Part shown: positions 22,994-35,780 of the stretch, one piece after another
Position numbering within the stretch: the first letter of the stretch is position 1
Layout: every line of letters starts with the position of its first letter
Source: Ischnura elegans
Taxonomy: Eukaryota; Arthropoda; Insecta; Odonata; Coenagrionidae
Direction: 5' to 3'
DNA: 64,000 nucleotides
Assembly: GCF_921293095.1 (NCBI RefSeq)
Contig: NC_060246.1
Location: 108,418,941 to 108,482,940, forward strand
Made by a program: the position numbers and the translations under genes
Notes under the pieces: model-generated
Databases searched by the model: none
What the model saw: only the letters and a program-made list of their open reading frames with translations
What the model was told of the DNA's origin: nothing

Positions 22994-23450
22994 TAGGGAT
23001 GGTCGGATTGGATACCTTGGATCCAAATATCGGCGGATATTGCCCTTCATCGGATACATCGGATCCAAAGTCGCGGAAGACATTGTATCCGAAATTTTCA
23101 ATAATAGCTTCACTGAATGCAACTCCTCATAAGGGTGGAAAGAGTTCCGATTAACTCTTTCAATGCGCCGTCGCATGCGATTCTTGTCCTACTCATGAAC
23201 CGTTTTGTTTGAAAGCTCTCGCAGAGATTACGTAGGAGAATTTCAGCCGTGGAAAATAAAAAAGGCAAAATACGAGTGGCATATAGCGTGATTCTTCCCA
23301 AGTGAATGAACAATCATCGGGGGAATCTCAGCGTCAGGAATCCGGAAATGCATTTGGATCCGAAAATATCCGATCCGAAAGATCCGGCTCCGAAAATCAA
23401 GGATCCGATCCGTATCCGTATCCGAAAAATCTTGGATCCGTCCATCCATA
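22994..23450. mobile_element. hAT MITE, 457 bp, 8-bp target duplication ATAATAAC
   Basis: The ends are TAGGGATGGTCGGAT and ATCCGTCCATCCATA, complementary with two mismatches. ATAATAAC flanks both sides (22986-22993 and 23451-23458). The subterminal parts are full of GGATCC, TATCCGA and GGATCCGA runs. An 8-bp duplication and TAGGGATGG-type ends are hAT features. The inner limit of the inverted duplication falls inside this element at 23245, so the right arm carries only its first 250 bp. Confidence 0.85.
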
Positions 23451-23458
23451 ATAATAAC

Positions 23459-25635
23459 AGCTCGTCATTATTTGGGCGAAATATAGTGTGGGGCAGTTCC
23501 TACATCCATTTTAGCCGTCGTCAAAAATACGTCAAATAAGTGTAGGGAAAAGTATAAAAAAGAGTGGGAAAACGATAGGAAATAAGGCAGTAATATATTT
23601 TGCGAAAAAAAACTACTGCATGAAAACTCACAAATGAAAGTTAGAGTGAAAAACCGGCAAAAAACTTAAGGGTGTTCTATACCTCCGCGAAACACGGCTC
23701 TGCAGACTTCAGGTTGCTCGCCATTTGCTCGCTTATTATACACTCTGGAGAGAACTTGTTTTGGATATGGTTTAAGCTAAGATTATTGTTCTCGGCAAGC
23801 GAAAAACAAATATTTGAAAAGCATTTGTTAATTAGTTATTGGCGCTGAAAAACACAATAAAACGCCTGTGTTCTCGATGTAATTATACCACGTAGAAAGC
23901 GCGATTTGAATTTTTTTTTTGGGAAATGAGAACATTCTTCCTTCTTCTTGGAAATAAGATGCGTTTCATCAATGTGATCTTTGTAATAACCACGCTATAG
24001 CCCAATTTCCCGAGCGTGTTTTCTCAACGTCAAGCGCCTACGATCTTTTCTTCCATGGCGCTGCTGTATGACCCCCCACTCTCGGTGAAAGAGCTTCTCA
24101 CCCCACAGCAGTCTCTCTCACTACCTCCCCTCCATCGTCTCTTGGGTCCCCTCCATCTGTTTTTTTTCCTCTATGCTTTCCTCGACCTAAGAAGCCCGTC
24201 TGACCCAGCAGGCCAACAGTTTTCTTTTCGTTATTATCCGAAGCCCTGTGTTCTTGTGTTGCGAGCGGCATGTTTGAAACGGGGCTAGCGCGAGTTTTCA
24301 AGTTTTCTGTTCTTATGCATGGAAAGTGAAAGGAAATCAAAGAGGAAGCATATCTTATGTGGGAAGGTGGAAAAGAAGTACTAGGAATAATGGTGAATAT
24401 ATAAATCCTTTTGAAGTGTGCTTCATTAGTAATAGTTTGTATATCTTTAGACACGTATTTTCATCCACGTAAAATCTCTAATAACGTGATGCAGCTAATA
24501 AATAGACTATCAAATTATTTTAACCATTTTAGTCATTACAAACCTGCAACAATAGATGTTATTTACACTGCAGAAGGAGAAACTGCTTTTAAGTAAGTAC
24601 CTCTCGATAATGTATTGGCTATGACTATAATATATTAATTTTTGTAACCAAGCATTGAAAATAAGATGAATATAGAGAATATACTGCACATTATCAATTA
24701 GATTCTAGGTTACACCATTGCCTTTTAAGTTCTCGCAGACGATAATCAAGAATAGATATTTCACCGAGTAGGTAATATAACGTGCATATCTTCATTTCGT
24801 GTCTAAATATTTTCAAAAGTAACCGTTATGTCTTCAAAACACGATATGAAAAGTATCAAGCTGGTTTATTTGTCTTGCATTTCCGACATTTATGTTTCTC
24901 GATAACTTGCAACCGATGGGGAAAACTTCGAAAAGTTATTTTCTTATAAAAATATTCTTATCATTAAAATTACTATTATTAATTATTACGTGAGTCACCC
25001 AAAAGAAAGAATTTGAACTTGAACCACCGTATCACTAAGCAGGGGTTGATGTTTGGTCGATGTAATACAGCGATAACGTCAAGATAACCGAATTTAATCG
25101 TTAACTATCTCCTATTTACGTAAATATGCTTGTTGTATGCAAAACATAGATACACGAGATCCTGCCTGCGAACCAGTTTTACAAGTAAAAGGCAAGAATT
25201 TTACTTGTGTAGCAGGAATGACGAGAAAACAAACAATACACACGGATAAAACTTGAATGTGGGATATTTATTTCGCTCGAGTGAAGTTATGCAAACTAAC
25301 TTCGCGGCATATCTCTCACCAACAACCTGTTTCACGTGCTGCTTACACTCTTCTGAGCGATTGATTCTCTCAATGAATGGTTCTCACTACAGGTCGTAAT
25401 GAACCGAAACTCTGATGATGAATGCAACATTTCTCGGAAGTGGGCGGCAACTTCCGCGATTTTTCAATTCTAATTTTTGTGAGAATGACTGAACGAGGTA
25501 GTTAGTTTTTTTTTGCCCATCCATCGACCGAATTATTAACTAAAATTACGATTTCGTGTCAGAGTAAACGACCACATTGCGATATAAATATGCGAGACTT
25601 CATATAAAATACTAGTGCACAGGATCAGGTAGACA
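23459..25635. other. Spacer of the inverted duplication, unique sequence
   Basis: Sequence between the arms, with no gene recognised. Bases 24000-24300 are more GC-rich and pyrimidine-rich on this strand. TTAAGGGTGTTCTAT occurs at 23668, and the complement of the same 15 bp occurs at about 45276-45290, which may be one end of a TTAA-inserting family. I could not find a partner end in either place. Confidence 0.45.
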
Positions 25636-25885
25636 TGAAATTCTCGTACGTAATCTCTGCGAGAGCTTTCAAACAAAACGGTTCATGAGTAGGACAAGAA
25701 TCGCATGCGACGGCGCATTGAAAGAGTTAATCGGAACTCTCCACCCTTATGAGGAGTTGCATTCAGTGAAGCTATTATTGAAAATTTCGGATCCAATGTC
25801 TTCCGCGACTTTGGATCCGATGTATCCGATGAAGGGCAATATCCGCCGATATTTGGATCCAAGGTATCCAATCCGACCATCCCTA
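25636..25885. mobile_element. Truncated hAT MITE at the inner edge of the right arm
   Basis: Reverse complement of 22994-23245. The intact end (CCATCCCTA at 25885) is followed by GTTATTAT, the complement of the ATAATAAC target copy. The other half is missing because the duplication breakpoint cuts the element. Confidence 0.85.
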
Positions 25886-26254
25886 GTTATTATTATTATC
25901 GTGTAAAGTTTTTTCATTTGTAGAAACTAGGAACTACTTAATATTTATCTTAGTCCCTTCTAACACAATCATAAATACTTCATGTGCCGGAAATTATTTT
26001 ATTGTACTTACTCCTTTTATAATTTTTCAAGGTCCAGAATCATACAAATATGCAATCATTCGTGGGACAAAGGGTTCATTATCGTTATCGGTTGTAATAC
26101 TACCAATCAATGTAACACTTCTCACCTACTATTTATTTGGTTTCGTGCTATCTTAGGGCATAAAAACACACTTAATTATAAAATAACATGCACAAAATAT
26201 CACTTTTACACTTTTATATTCAGAATATCAAGAAATAAGACTAATTGGGCCTAA

Positions 26255-28255
26255 CCCAAGTAACATTGACCGTTGGGCCTCGGTTGGGGAACCGTAGTCA
26301 CGGTTGGCTCATTGTGGGTAGATATGCCTACCAAATTCCGCTGTTGGCCCAACGCAGATATTGTTCGTCGGCCCAACGAAACGGTTTATGCTGTTGGCCC
26401 AACGGAAATCCCCAACGATGGCCCTACGAAATAGATTATCATGGGGCCACCGTTGGGACATCATACCATTTCCACAATTTCCGCCATGAGAGCTGCAAAC
26501 AAAATTCCGACAAGATCTTCAATGTAGAGATGGGCGAAATTCCATTGTAATCGATTTATCGTATTAAATGGTTATCGGATCGGTAGCATCTATTCATTAA
26601 AAAATAAGGATGGCATAATCGCTAGCTTTGACAGTCAGTGCTACCGACTATGTGCAGGCAGAATAATTATTTTAAGTTAATTTTTTAAGAATATATTATA
26701 AGATAATTTTTGGAAATTATGTATAGCTCTTTTTTAAGTAATGTTCTGCTAATTTTCTGGTGTTTTCAGCATGGTATTTGACATAAATGGTTCCAAGAAG
26801 CGGAGGCTTCTTTAATACGACTTGTTAGTATATATATCCCGGAGGACACATGAAAAATTGTAGACTTATAAGATCTGTCTGTTTCGAGTCTAACTTAACC
26901 GATGGAAGTTCGATATGGGCCGTGAATAAGCACGATGTATACCTCAATTGCATACGTTGCAGGATGCGGTTCACATGTTTCCCTAGCAACCTAACAACCA
27001 AGACTTGTTCGGTTGTTAGGGCTTTGTCTTTGTGATAGCAGTTAAATAAAATAAGTCGAGTGCTTCTAACAAAAATAAGGCATTGACCTCATTTGGTAAG
27101 TCTTACAAAACTGGCATTCCTAAAATCATGTTACCTTAAACAGATAGTTTCGTGGAATTTTAAACTTTTCATCATTAATTTAGATAGATCGATATGCATA
27201 TTTTTTCAGATTGTGGCATATCTAGTATAAGTGGAAGTTTTAATGAAAACAGTGTTTCAATGGACAAAGTGAGTGATTTAAGTCCTCTCTGAAGAGAATG
27301 AGATTGAATTTGTATGAGTAAACCTAAATCCTAAATGCCTAAATAACAACTGCACAATTATTATTTTATGGAAAATACATCAACTATTATACTCAATCAG
27401 TGTTTCTGTGATTCCTATTAATATCCCAAAATCTTGCATTTATTAATCCAATTAAGTAAAATGGACTAAACTTAACAATTTCGTTACCGAAGACCAGAGA
27501 ATAGGAATTGTGAAGGCAATTGAATAAAATAACTCAGGGGTGTACATCTTGCAGTGTGACATGTTTGCAATTAAGGAGGATTTCTTTAAATTACCTCTTA
27601 GAAGTGGTACCATTGGTATATTTGTAGTAAAAAAATTAGTACCTGGATGCAAATTGCAGTCCACCCAGATTTTATCTAAGTGTGATTTGTTGCCCTACAA
27701 AGAAGATGGACAGTTTTTGTGTGTGCCATATTATATAATATGGAAAGGTGCTGTTGAAATTTTCCTAATTTTGTCCTAATAAAAATTGTCCTAATTTGTG
27801 AAAATAAAAGTTGGGGACCTTCAGAACTGATATTGATTTTTTGTTTTCCACTTTTAACCACTGTAGCCTTACTTTGTCCTATAGCATTGATTGTTAATGT
27901 ATTTAATTTCATTTTGATTTATAGGGAGCTAAAGGTAAAGATTCTATCTACCGGTATCATATCAAGTGAGAAGGTAAATTAATTTAACTCTCTTTCTATA
28001 AAAATGAGAAATGCCAGTAAAATATAGCTTTTGTTGGGAAACGGATGGCAGAATTTAAAAGGGCCAACGGTATATCGTTGGAGATTTGTTGGCCTTGGGT
28101 TGGGAATACGAAGGCCCGACTGTAATGCTCTGTTGGCCCATCGTTGGGGAATCGTTGGTTGGGATACGGTTGGCGAGGTGGCCAAATCATACTATGGGCC
28201 AACCGCTGTGTCCCACCATCTGCCAACAGAGGGCCAACTAAAAATGTTACTTGGG
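26255..28255. mobile_element. 2.0-kb DNA transposon with CCCAAGTAACATT ends, only in the right arm
   Basis: The ends CCCAAGTAACATT (26255) and AATGTTACTTGGG (28255) are perfect complements. The left arm has the empty site near 22622-22630 (GTAAATTAGGCCC), which fits a 2-bp AA duplication. About 200 bp at each end is crowded with variants of GTTGGCCCAAC (at least six per end), a subterminal binding-site-like array. The middle carries at least one protein-like segment (27510-27740). Superfamily not identified. Confidence 0.8.
27510..27760 (+). pseudogene. Protein segment inside the CCCAAGTAAC transposon, function unknown
   Basis: The frame reads 'YILQCDMFAIKEDFFKLPLR', then 'SGTIGIFVVKKLVPGCKLQS', then 'ILSKCDLLPYKEDGQFLCVP'. 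It has the feel of a conserved C-terminal module of transposon proteins ('KC-LLPYK---V-VPL' type). I cannot name the family, and no catalytic residues are visible. A second short frame (26850-27035) lies upstream without recognisable motifs. It is likely the last exon of a decayed element gene. Confidence 0.4.
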
Positions 28256-29318
28256 AATTTACAATCGATCATTATAACAAACAGATTGCATAACTTCTAT
28301 TTATATTGCAATGGGCTTTTAACTCTTCCCCTTGTGTATTTATAATAATCATTCAAGTCTACTTATCGGGTTCACTGCTCGCGTCTCCACTAAAACACTG
28401 CTGGATGGCACAGTACTCCACAACTCCACTCTCTGCCTGATTATCTTCCTCCACGATCCCGCTCTCTTGATCTTTCTTCTCCTTTTTTTTATTCACGCGT
28501 CCTTCCCTCTATCGGTTCTCACTCTTGTGGGCGCCTCCTTTTTCTTTGCGTCCTCTCTTAATTTCTTATTCTGCCGATCTTATGAAACACGTCTTATACG
28601 TAACTCTGTCAACCCACGACTCCCGCTTGTGTATTTTCTTTCCGCGTCCCTGACTACCATTCTTGCCTCCTCACTACCATTGTGAATTTTTAATTATTTA
28701 AACAAACAACATGGTGGCTTGTTTACATTATGTTACACCGTCTATGGAAAGTCATAAGAAATAATGGAACTGATTGAAAGGCATGAGAGAAAATTGGGCT
28801 CTCTCAAGATTTTCGGCATATCAATTGAAATACGCCATAGGTACCCCGAAGTGTCGATTGCAGAAAGCTTTACAATTTTTTGCGAAAATTACCCCTAAAA
28901 GTTATTGCAATACCGTTTCATTCATCACCACGACTGTAGATCATCAACTGGGACATCTTAGAAGAATGATAGCGATTGAACTGTGTTTAAGAATGACCTT
29001 TGCAATGAACAATCAGGAATGACCAAAGGGCATGCTATTGACGGAGAACGACCACGATCGTGAATGACCTGCGTCTGGAAATGTCCCGCGCGGTAAACCA
29101 AACAATCATGAACGACCGATTATAGAGATCGATGGAGAACGTAGAGAGCGTCCACGGTCACGAATGACCTTCGTCTGGAAATTATCCTCGCGATGAAACA
29201 ATCATGAATGACCCAAGATCGCGACCGATGGAGAACGTTCATCGATCAATGTCAGAGATGACCCTGGTCACATGATTTGATCGTTCATGACCTCTCTCCT
29301 ATCCTGCAAAGACCTATA
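28256..29318. other. Right-arm equivalent of 19816-22622 without the CAT-flanked transposon
   Basis: Contains the purine-rich block (here pyrimidine-rich, about 28300-28690), the 105-110 bp tandem array (28975-29245) and the empty CAT target (29272-29274). No gene recognised. Confidence 0.6.
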
Positions 29319-32300
29319 TCGGCTCATTTGGTGTGGTTTAAGCCATTACTACATGCTGCTCTTTTGAATATGATGCTAATTAAATATCACTTCGCCATGG
29401 TCGTAATAGGCCAAGAAAAAGAAGAAAGCGAAGAATTCTATTATCATGACATTACACTTTCAATTAACAGATGCCGTCATGCCTGCAGATATCCTCCTTA
29501 CTGGGAGATAAATAATATTTTTTGTTTTTGTCTTGTAAGATCGTTCGAATTGCGTCGTGTCATTCAAGATGCGATTTGAATAGATACTTATTTATATAGC
29601 ACATAAAGATTGTCAGCAATTCCAAAGTCCTGGCTTCTTTGAAGTCATATTTATCCATTATTACTGTAGTTTATCCTTCCTTTCCTTCCGATTTCCACTC
29701 TTCTCATGGACTCGTCTCTACTGGCAGTTTCTTTGCAATCCACATTACGCGGTGCGGTGAGACAAGATCAAGTAGTTCGTAATTTCGCCGTCGGTTACGC
29801 CGCCAGGTGTGCCGTCTTAAAATCAATGCTGGCGTGACCATAAGGTTCTCGTAGGACTGATGGTCTGCTACTTTATGTAAATATGAATTTATTTATTTTT
29901 ACATTTTCTCTATTTGGTGGTAAAAGATAAAAGATCAAGTGATACTAAAAGGTTGTTTCGGAAGATACCATATGAGGCGAATTATAATCAAATCATTAAG
30001 ATAGGTAGATTTTAACCAACGTTCTAACATCGCCAATTTAAGTGCGTAAGTGGTGCACAAGGTCCTCCCCTCCATTCGTGAACGTTGTTTAGATGCGACG
30101 ATGGAACTTGAAAGTCAGCGTGATCACTAATTTCACAATAACAGCGAAGTCGCCGAAATTTCTCCTCATCATTCTGTTTTTAGTTGATGGTGATAAATGT
30201 TGAGGGGTTGGTCTCGGTCACTATTCTGGGGGCGCGTGCCTCATTTCTTTCTGCGGCACATAGGTGGTCTGCAATGCCTCTCGGCGATAATGCGTGATAT
30301 ATGATCTCTCGAGCGCCGTATCATGCAGTCACAGTCATATACATTGAATGCCTCCACTACCAGTGTACTGAATGAATAAATGTATTTTTTTAAATTCGTC
30401 TTGCGTAATGTGTGGCACGTGCGAACAAGAAACTTAATAATGGACGGCTAAACAATTTACAGCGCCTGCTAAAGATGAAAACAAAAGAACGTTAAACAAT
30501 GGCTAATTTTGGTTATATTTTTGAAGTTTCATTTCCCATTACAGTTGCTTGTTTTTGTTATTTATGGTCCTTATTTTTTTTTAATTTCTAATTTTTGTTG
30601 CCTAGATTCAAGATTTTTTAAGATGCTTAACTTTTCCTTTTTTGTGATATCTTTTCATTTTTATAAGCTCCTATGTATATTTTTTCGGAAACTGAAGAAA
30701 GATTGATATAGGGAAGACTCGTGGGGAAGTGATAAGTTTAGGTAGCAGATGTGTAGCCGGTACCGACCGGTACATATTCGTCCTAATTCCAAGTATTGAT
30801 AAGTAACTGCGGTAAGGCGCCTGTGCAGCTCTAGCTATTGACATGTTTGGCGAAAATTTGGGTATTTACCTTTAGAAAGTGTAAGTGCAAATGATATTAC
30901 GCATAAAAACTCGCTTATTGTTTATTGCATGTTATGTTATAATTAATTTTACAATTTCTCGAGAATCTGAATGTCGAAATTCCTCATAAATTACGTATGG
31001 AGCACATTTCTCTACTGCTCTTCAGTTGTAGATAAAAAAGCAAGAATAGCCAGCCATTCTGAGGCTCTATTTTTCGAGGAATGGCAGAGGGCTGCTAAGG
31101 TTCTTTATCAGATTATGACAATAATCTGCCACCATTTGCTAGTATGAAATCTGAAGAAATACCTCACTTTGCTATTCGCTTGTGTCTCCTAAATCCTCAG
31201 GGAAATGGTCCAAGTGACTACGTAAATAGTGAAGCTTATAGTCAGTATTGCATTCAACGTTTAAAATTTTTAGGCATCGCTTAATAGTATTTAAGAAAAT
31301 ATCTTGAAAAATAGCAAATGACCTACAAGGATTTTGATCGACCTCATTCATGAATTGTACGGAATCTCAGAATAGTTGTATAAAATTTCCTAGTTTACCT
31401 TCTCTGAACAACGGAATGAAGTCTGACCGATTTTAAATAATGGTAATCACCCATTGTTGCTCTTGATACTTATCCAGTACCAGAGAAACGGTGACGTCTC
31501 TTCTTTCATATTTTCTGGACCGTAATTCGTATTGAACTAATCGTATTTCATGGTGAGTTCACGCTCCATACATTTCATAGCTCACCCAGGACTGTGAAAG
31601 GAATAGCATCCATTCATCGGGAATAGATTCAGGATTTGAAAATCGTGATATTCAGCTTAAAATTACATTGCTCTTATGACGAAACGCAGACGTCCTTCGC
31701 TTCATCATTTTATTTCTCAAGATTTTCCCCGATAAGGCTACCTCAAAAACTAGTGTATGGCGGTCAAATAATCAGAGAACACTATGTATTTTTTTCAGGT
31801 TACCTTATCGACCATTTAAGGAAGATATTTATGATTGAAAAACGATGACGAACCTCACTTCAGTTTTACAGCCGCCATATTGAAACAAATTTGGCAACTA
31901 TGCTCGATGAGTAAACAAAAACATTGCCTCAAGTTAAGATTGCAGACGATTAATTATGCACCGAAATATATAATTCATCAGTGCTGGTTGTTTACGGAAT
32001 TCCAATAAGCGCCCACATTTTATTAAACTTGCGAATATTCATGACCGGAATATAAAACATCTCTTGAAATTGTAGGTTTGTCGCTTTAAAATCGTCAATA
32101 ATAGAATTCATTGCGACTTGCGACAGTTTATCTGTTCTTCAGACTACTACTTAAAATTGTTTTGCGTTTACTTCGAAAAATGTACATCGTTTTCAACTTG
32201 TAGAAAATAATTATTCAAATAGAAGTTCATCATTTCGCCCACTATGAATTTCATCATCAATTTAACTGATATTAAAAGTCTAGGAAAAGGTCAGCAGGTA

Positions 32301-34581
32301 AATGAATGTACCACGAGACAAGCATATTGCTGTTGGGTACCGACTATGTAATGTCTGGAAATATAACTCCGCGAACATACTAATTAATCGAATGTAAAAC
32401 CATGTAATTCTTCGACAGTATAAAATAGAATCTCGTAGAAACTCAATCAATTATTCTGATAAAAATATTTCCATGTACTTATTATTTATGTTATTCCGTA
32501 AATTACTGGTTTACTCGTATAGCCGATTCATTAGATCCCACTTTGAAGCAAGACAATAGTCAGTTTACTTAGGTGAGTGGTCATGACTCTCCCAAATGGG
32601 TCAATACCTACATATTCACTATCGACAGGTTTCAGAGATTTCCACTCGTGATTTGGACATGAGTATTAAGTTTTTTCTTAAGTACCACTATTTTTCACTG
32701 TCCAACCAATCCACTTTGATACATTTTCCAAAGGTGCAATTAGTATAATTTGAAAACACAACAGAAAAAAACATCCATTCATTAAGACATTGCAGGAGGA
32801 TAAAAATTAGGATGCATTTTCGAACAATCGGTGACAGCTACAAGTGAGTCTTTAGAAGTTGCAATGCCGGCCTTCCAAATTTACTGAAAACTTAGGCACT
32901 AGGAACAAGGATTATTTAATTATACTGATACTAATGATTCGAATTGTATTTGGGTGATAAATGCAAATTAGTGTCTTATTTTCACTAATCAACTCCTTAT
33001 AAATAGTATGGATGAGACTATTGAATCAAAATATCAACAAAGAAATGAACATTTATAAGCTAAAGCTACAATTGTGTTAGTCATTCAGGGGCAGTGACTT
33101 TAATATTCTTTAATCAAGGCATGAAATTTTATTATTTAAACAATTATGGACACCTTAGGTAGGGAAATATTGCAAAAATTTCTTAACAAATTAAAAATCA
33201 GTAGATTATCGTATCTTTTACGATTTGGCTTGAGATTTTGATGTCAAGACAGTATTCACAGCGCCGCAAGCTCTTCATGTCATATGCCAATTACATGCGA
33301 GTCCGATTAGATTTTCTTCAGTTATATCATTCAATGACAAGATTGAAGAACAATGCGTAGAAATCATCTGCTTGCACAAAAAATGCACGTCGACGATTCG
33401 GCATCCTTCAACTGGTGCACTCTTTGGAATCACTTCAATGGAATTGATGGATTCACTTTCGGCCACATTTTATTTCCTCAGATTATCCATGCACTTACCC
33501 TTACCTTTAGACGTAAATTTTCCTTTAAATCGGCATGATGAAGCCATCACTTCAGCCCAAAGATATATTTAATAATTTAAGGCTCAGTAAATTCGATAAT
33601 AAAACGAGTAATATTGTCACAATGCAACGTAACTCGGCAGCGTAAACAAACAAAGGTGCTCAACCGGTGTGAAACTACGGTGTATTGGCAGCGTTGTCGA
33701 GTTGGTGGTCAGAAATTATAAATAAACCATTTTTCCAAATTAGGTTGAAATTAACAGAGCAAAAGGTCTCATTAGTTAAGTTCATTCTATTCATCACAAA
33801 TGATGTAGTTATAAAGCTTTTCTGTATTTCCAGAGAAAGTTTTAAAATTCTTCCGATACTTAAGAGTCAATATAACAGCCAGTCTTCATATCACGGGATT
33901 ATTCCATTTTTAGTAAAATGCATGCATTGTACACCTATTTTGATTGATTTATAATTACTTTTAATTTTTATAAATGACACATTTAGCCATTATAACTCGT
34001 TGTTGCCGAGTTTATCTAACTAATGAAAGCAGTATTTCGAAGCGCAGGTTCTACCTTAAGCGAATTAACGCCCCGTGGTGCTTGAGTCGTTCGATTTTAC
34101 TGCCAATGCTTCTACCTGCCCGTCCTGGCTTCCAGTGACGTCAGGGGTCTGATGGTTGTGTGGCATACTGGGGGTGGGGGCCGGGTAAAGGACAACTAAT
34201 TCTGAACGCGTATTCTTCTCGACTTCCTTTAAGGAATTGATTGCTATATTGGGCTAGATTATTAATGGAAATGGCATCAGTTGAAATCAGGCTGATTTAT
34301 CATAAAATATAACACTGCTGGAAAACTTGAATTGAATTGGTGTCAATCACTTCCATTTGTAGACATAGTTTTTGCCTCTCGCGTTATCTTAAATGGTCGC
34401 TTTTTAAGCGGTTCTACAGGTATGTGAGAAGTACTTAACTTTGCGCAGTGGCGATATCGTAACCAATGAAGTTCTACTGAGGTGCGATTATTGCTAGTTG
34501 AAAACTTATACCAATACCCCGCCGATTCGACGTGAAATATCGTCGGATCTGGCAATTTTTGGACGCTTCTACGGAAGCTAA
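29319..34581 (+). mobile_element. Helitron-like element, right-arm copy
   Basis: Reverse-complement twin of 13676-19815. The 5' end A|TCGGCTCATTTGG is at 29319 and the 3' end GAAGCTAA|T at 34581. It includes the truncated Kolobok-like insertion and carries the 888-bp deletion at 31631/31632. It is not an independent insertion; it was copied with the arm. Confidence 0.6.
31632..34055 (-). mobile_element. Kolobok-like element, truncated right-arm copy
   Basis: GGTTCTACC at 34047-34055 followed by TTAA is the intact end. The opposite end was removed by the 888-bp deletion, whose junction (TTCAGGATTTG at 31628-31638) joins element sequence to Helitron sequence. The cysteine-motif gene (about 33547-33218, minus) has a stop before its second CxxC pair and a Cys-to-Ser change in the first. 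Confidence 0.8.
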
Positions 34582-35098
34582 TACTAAATCTAAAAGGTTC
34601 AGATGTAGGCGAGCAGTACCAAAAATTTCTGTTTGACAGTATCGTTAAAGGATATGCGAATCACGTGGTTTTCCGCTTGCTCTTAGTACCTACGTCAGTA
34701 CTTGCTTGTACACATATACAGTACCCATATCCCATTAATTATGGATGCCTTCAGTAAATGGTGCCATTTTCCCGAGTTAGTCGCGATCGTACATTTTGAA
34801 AATTTTAGTCCTTTATCCCTAGCAGTAAACCATTCATTAATTGTGACAAGGTATTTTTCTATTGTCCTTAAGTATATTGTTCCCGCCATCAAATTTTGTG
34901 TTAAAAAGGAAGGTTTCTCCGAAGAGTGTAATCTTGTTCATGATCGTGGTATTTTCATTAATAATTGTAAATAAGAAAATTGGCCCTTCATCAAATTTTC
35001 TCTCTATTAAGTACGTGTTATTTCAAGTGTTCTCCGAAGAGGATAATATTACTCACAACCGTGGGATTTTCATTAACAATAGGAGGGATCACTCAAAA

Positions 35099-35780
35099 GC
35101 TTTACCATAATTATCCTTTTATTTTGGGCAGAACCTTTTTCCCTGAATTTCTATCGTATGCTCCTTATCTTATACATAATTAACGGAAGGAGGAATATTT
35201 CTCGTAATTTTTCAAAGTAAATTTGTAAAGGCATTAGAAATAATTTATCCCCTACGAAATTAAAGCGGGCCAAATATTGGCAAAGTCGAATCCATTAGTT
35301 CGGAATCAGACATAACTTAGTCCCAAGAAGATACATTGAATGAATAACACGCCATTTGTACGTTGAAGATATTGTTATATCATTGAAATCTAGGTCACAA
35401 TAACTTTTCTTATAATCGTGGAAAATTTTGAGAAAGTGTTTGTTTCAATATGGAAAAATTCCGCTCCATAACGTTTGAATCTTCGGATTTTATTTGTAAG
35501 TTGAACTAAGTATATGTAGAGCGTTTGAAAATCATTAATCATTCTACCAAATAAAGTTGTTAAGCATGGAACGGCAACTAAATATTATCTATCGTACAGT
35601 GGTTACAGTTATTTGTGAAAGAGGATACTCCTGCGTCACATGCAAAAGGTTTTGTGCTCTCATTAATACAAAGTACTGCGTCGAAAAAGCAACTTTGTAC
35701 GCAGTCACGCGCACGAGTGCATAGTTAAATACACTAGTGCATAGTTAAATAAGTATGATAATCGACATGAAAAAATCATT
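35099..35780. other. Unique flank of the inverted duplication, no gene recognised
   Basis: AT-rich sequence that stops matching the left arm at 35098. No motifs found. Confidence 0.5.

Larger units (their letters stand above)
13159..23245 (+). repeat. Left arm of a large inverted duplication (10.1 kb)
   Basis: The segment matches the reverse complement of 25636-35098. Paired coordinates sum to 48257 over the first 3 kb, then shift only at identifiable insertions or deletions. The outer limit is at TTTTGAGTGATCC (13159) and the inner limit at GAGAATTTCA (23245). By eye identity is in the high nineties percent; an 89-residue reading frame near 14.4 kb differs by one residue between arms. The arm contains a Helitron-like element, a Kolobok-like element, a CAT-flanked transposon private to this arm, a tandem repeat and most of a hAT MITE. 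No gene of recognisable host function lies in it. Confidence 0.93.
25636..35098 (-). repeat. Right arm of the large inverted duplication (9.5 kb)
   Basis: Reverse complement of 13159-23245. It differs from the left arm by a 2001-bp transposon at 26255-28255, by absence of the CAT-flanked transposon, and by an 888-bp deletion at 31631/31632. It also shows scattered base changes and small indels. It begins inside the hAT MITE shared with the left arm and ends at ACTCAAAA (35098), where the flanks stop matching. Private insertions in both arms argue against an assembly duplication. Confidence 0.93.

Noticed and set aside
13159-35098. Palindrome as an assembly artefact
   Set aside because: Private transposons with clean empty sites in the opposite arm, plus scattered differences, show two real sequences.
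13159-35098. Palindrome as the terminal inverted repeats of one giant transposon
   Set aside because: No target duplication was found at 13159/35098, the inner limit cuts a MITE, and no element gene lies in the spacer.
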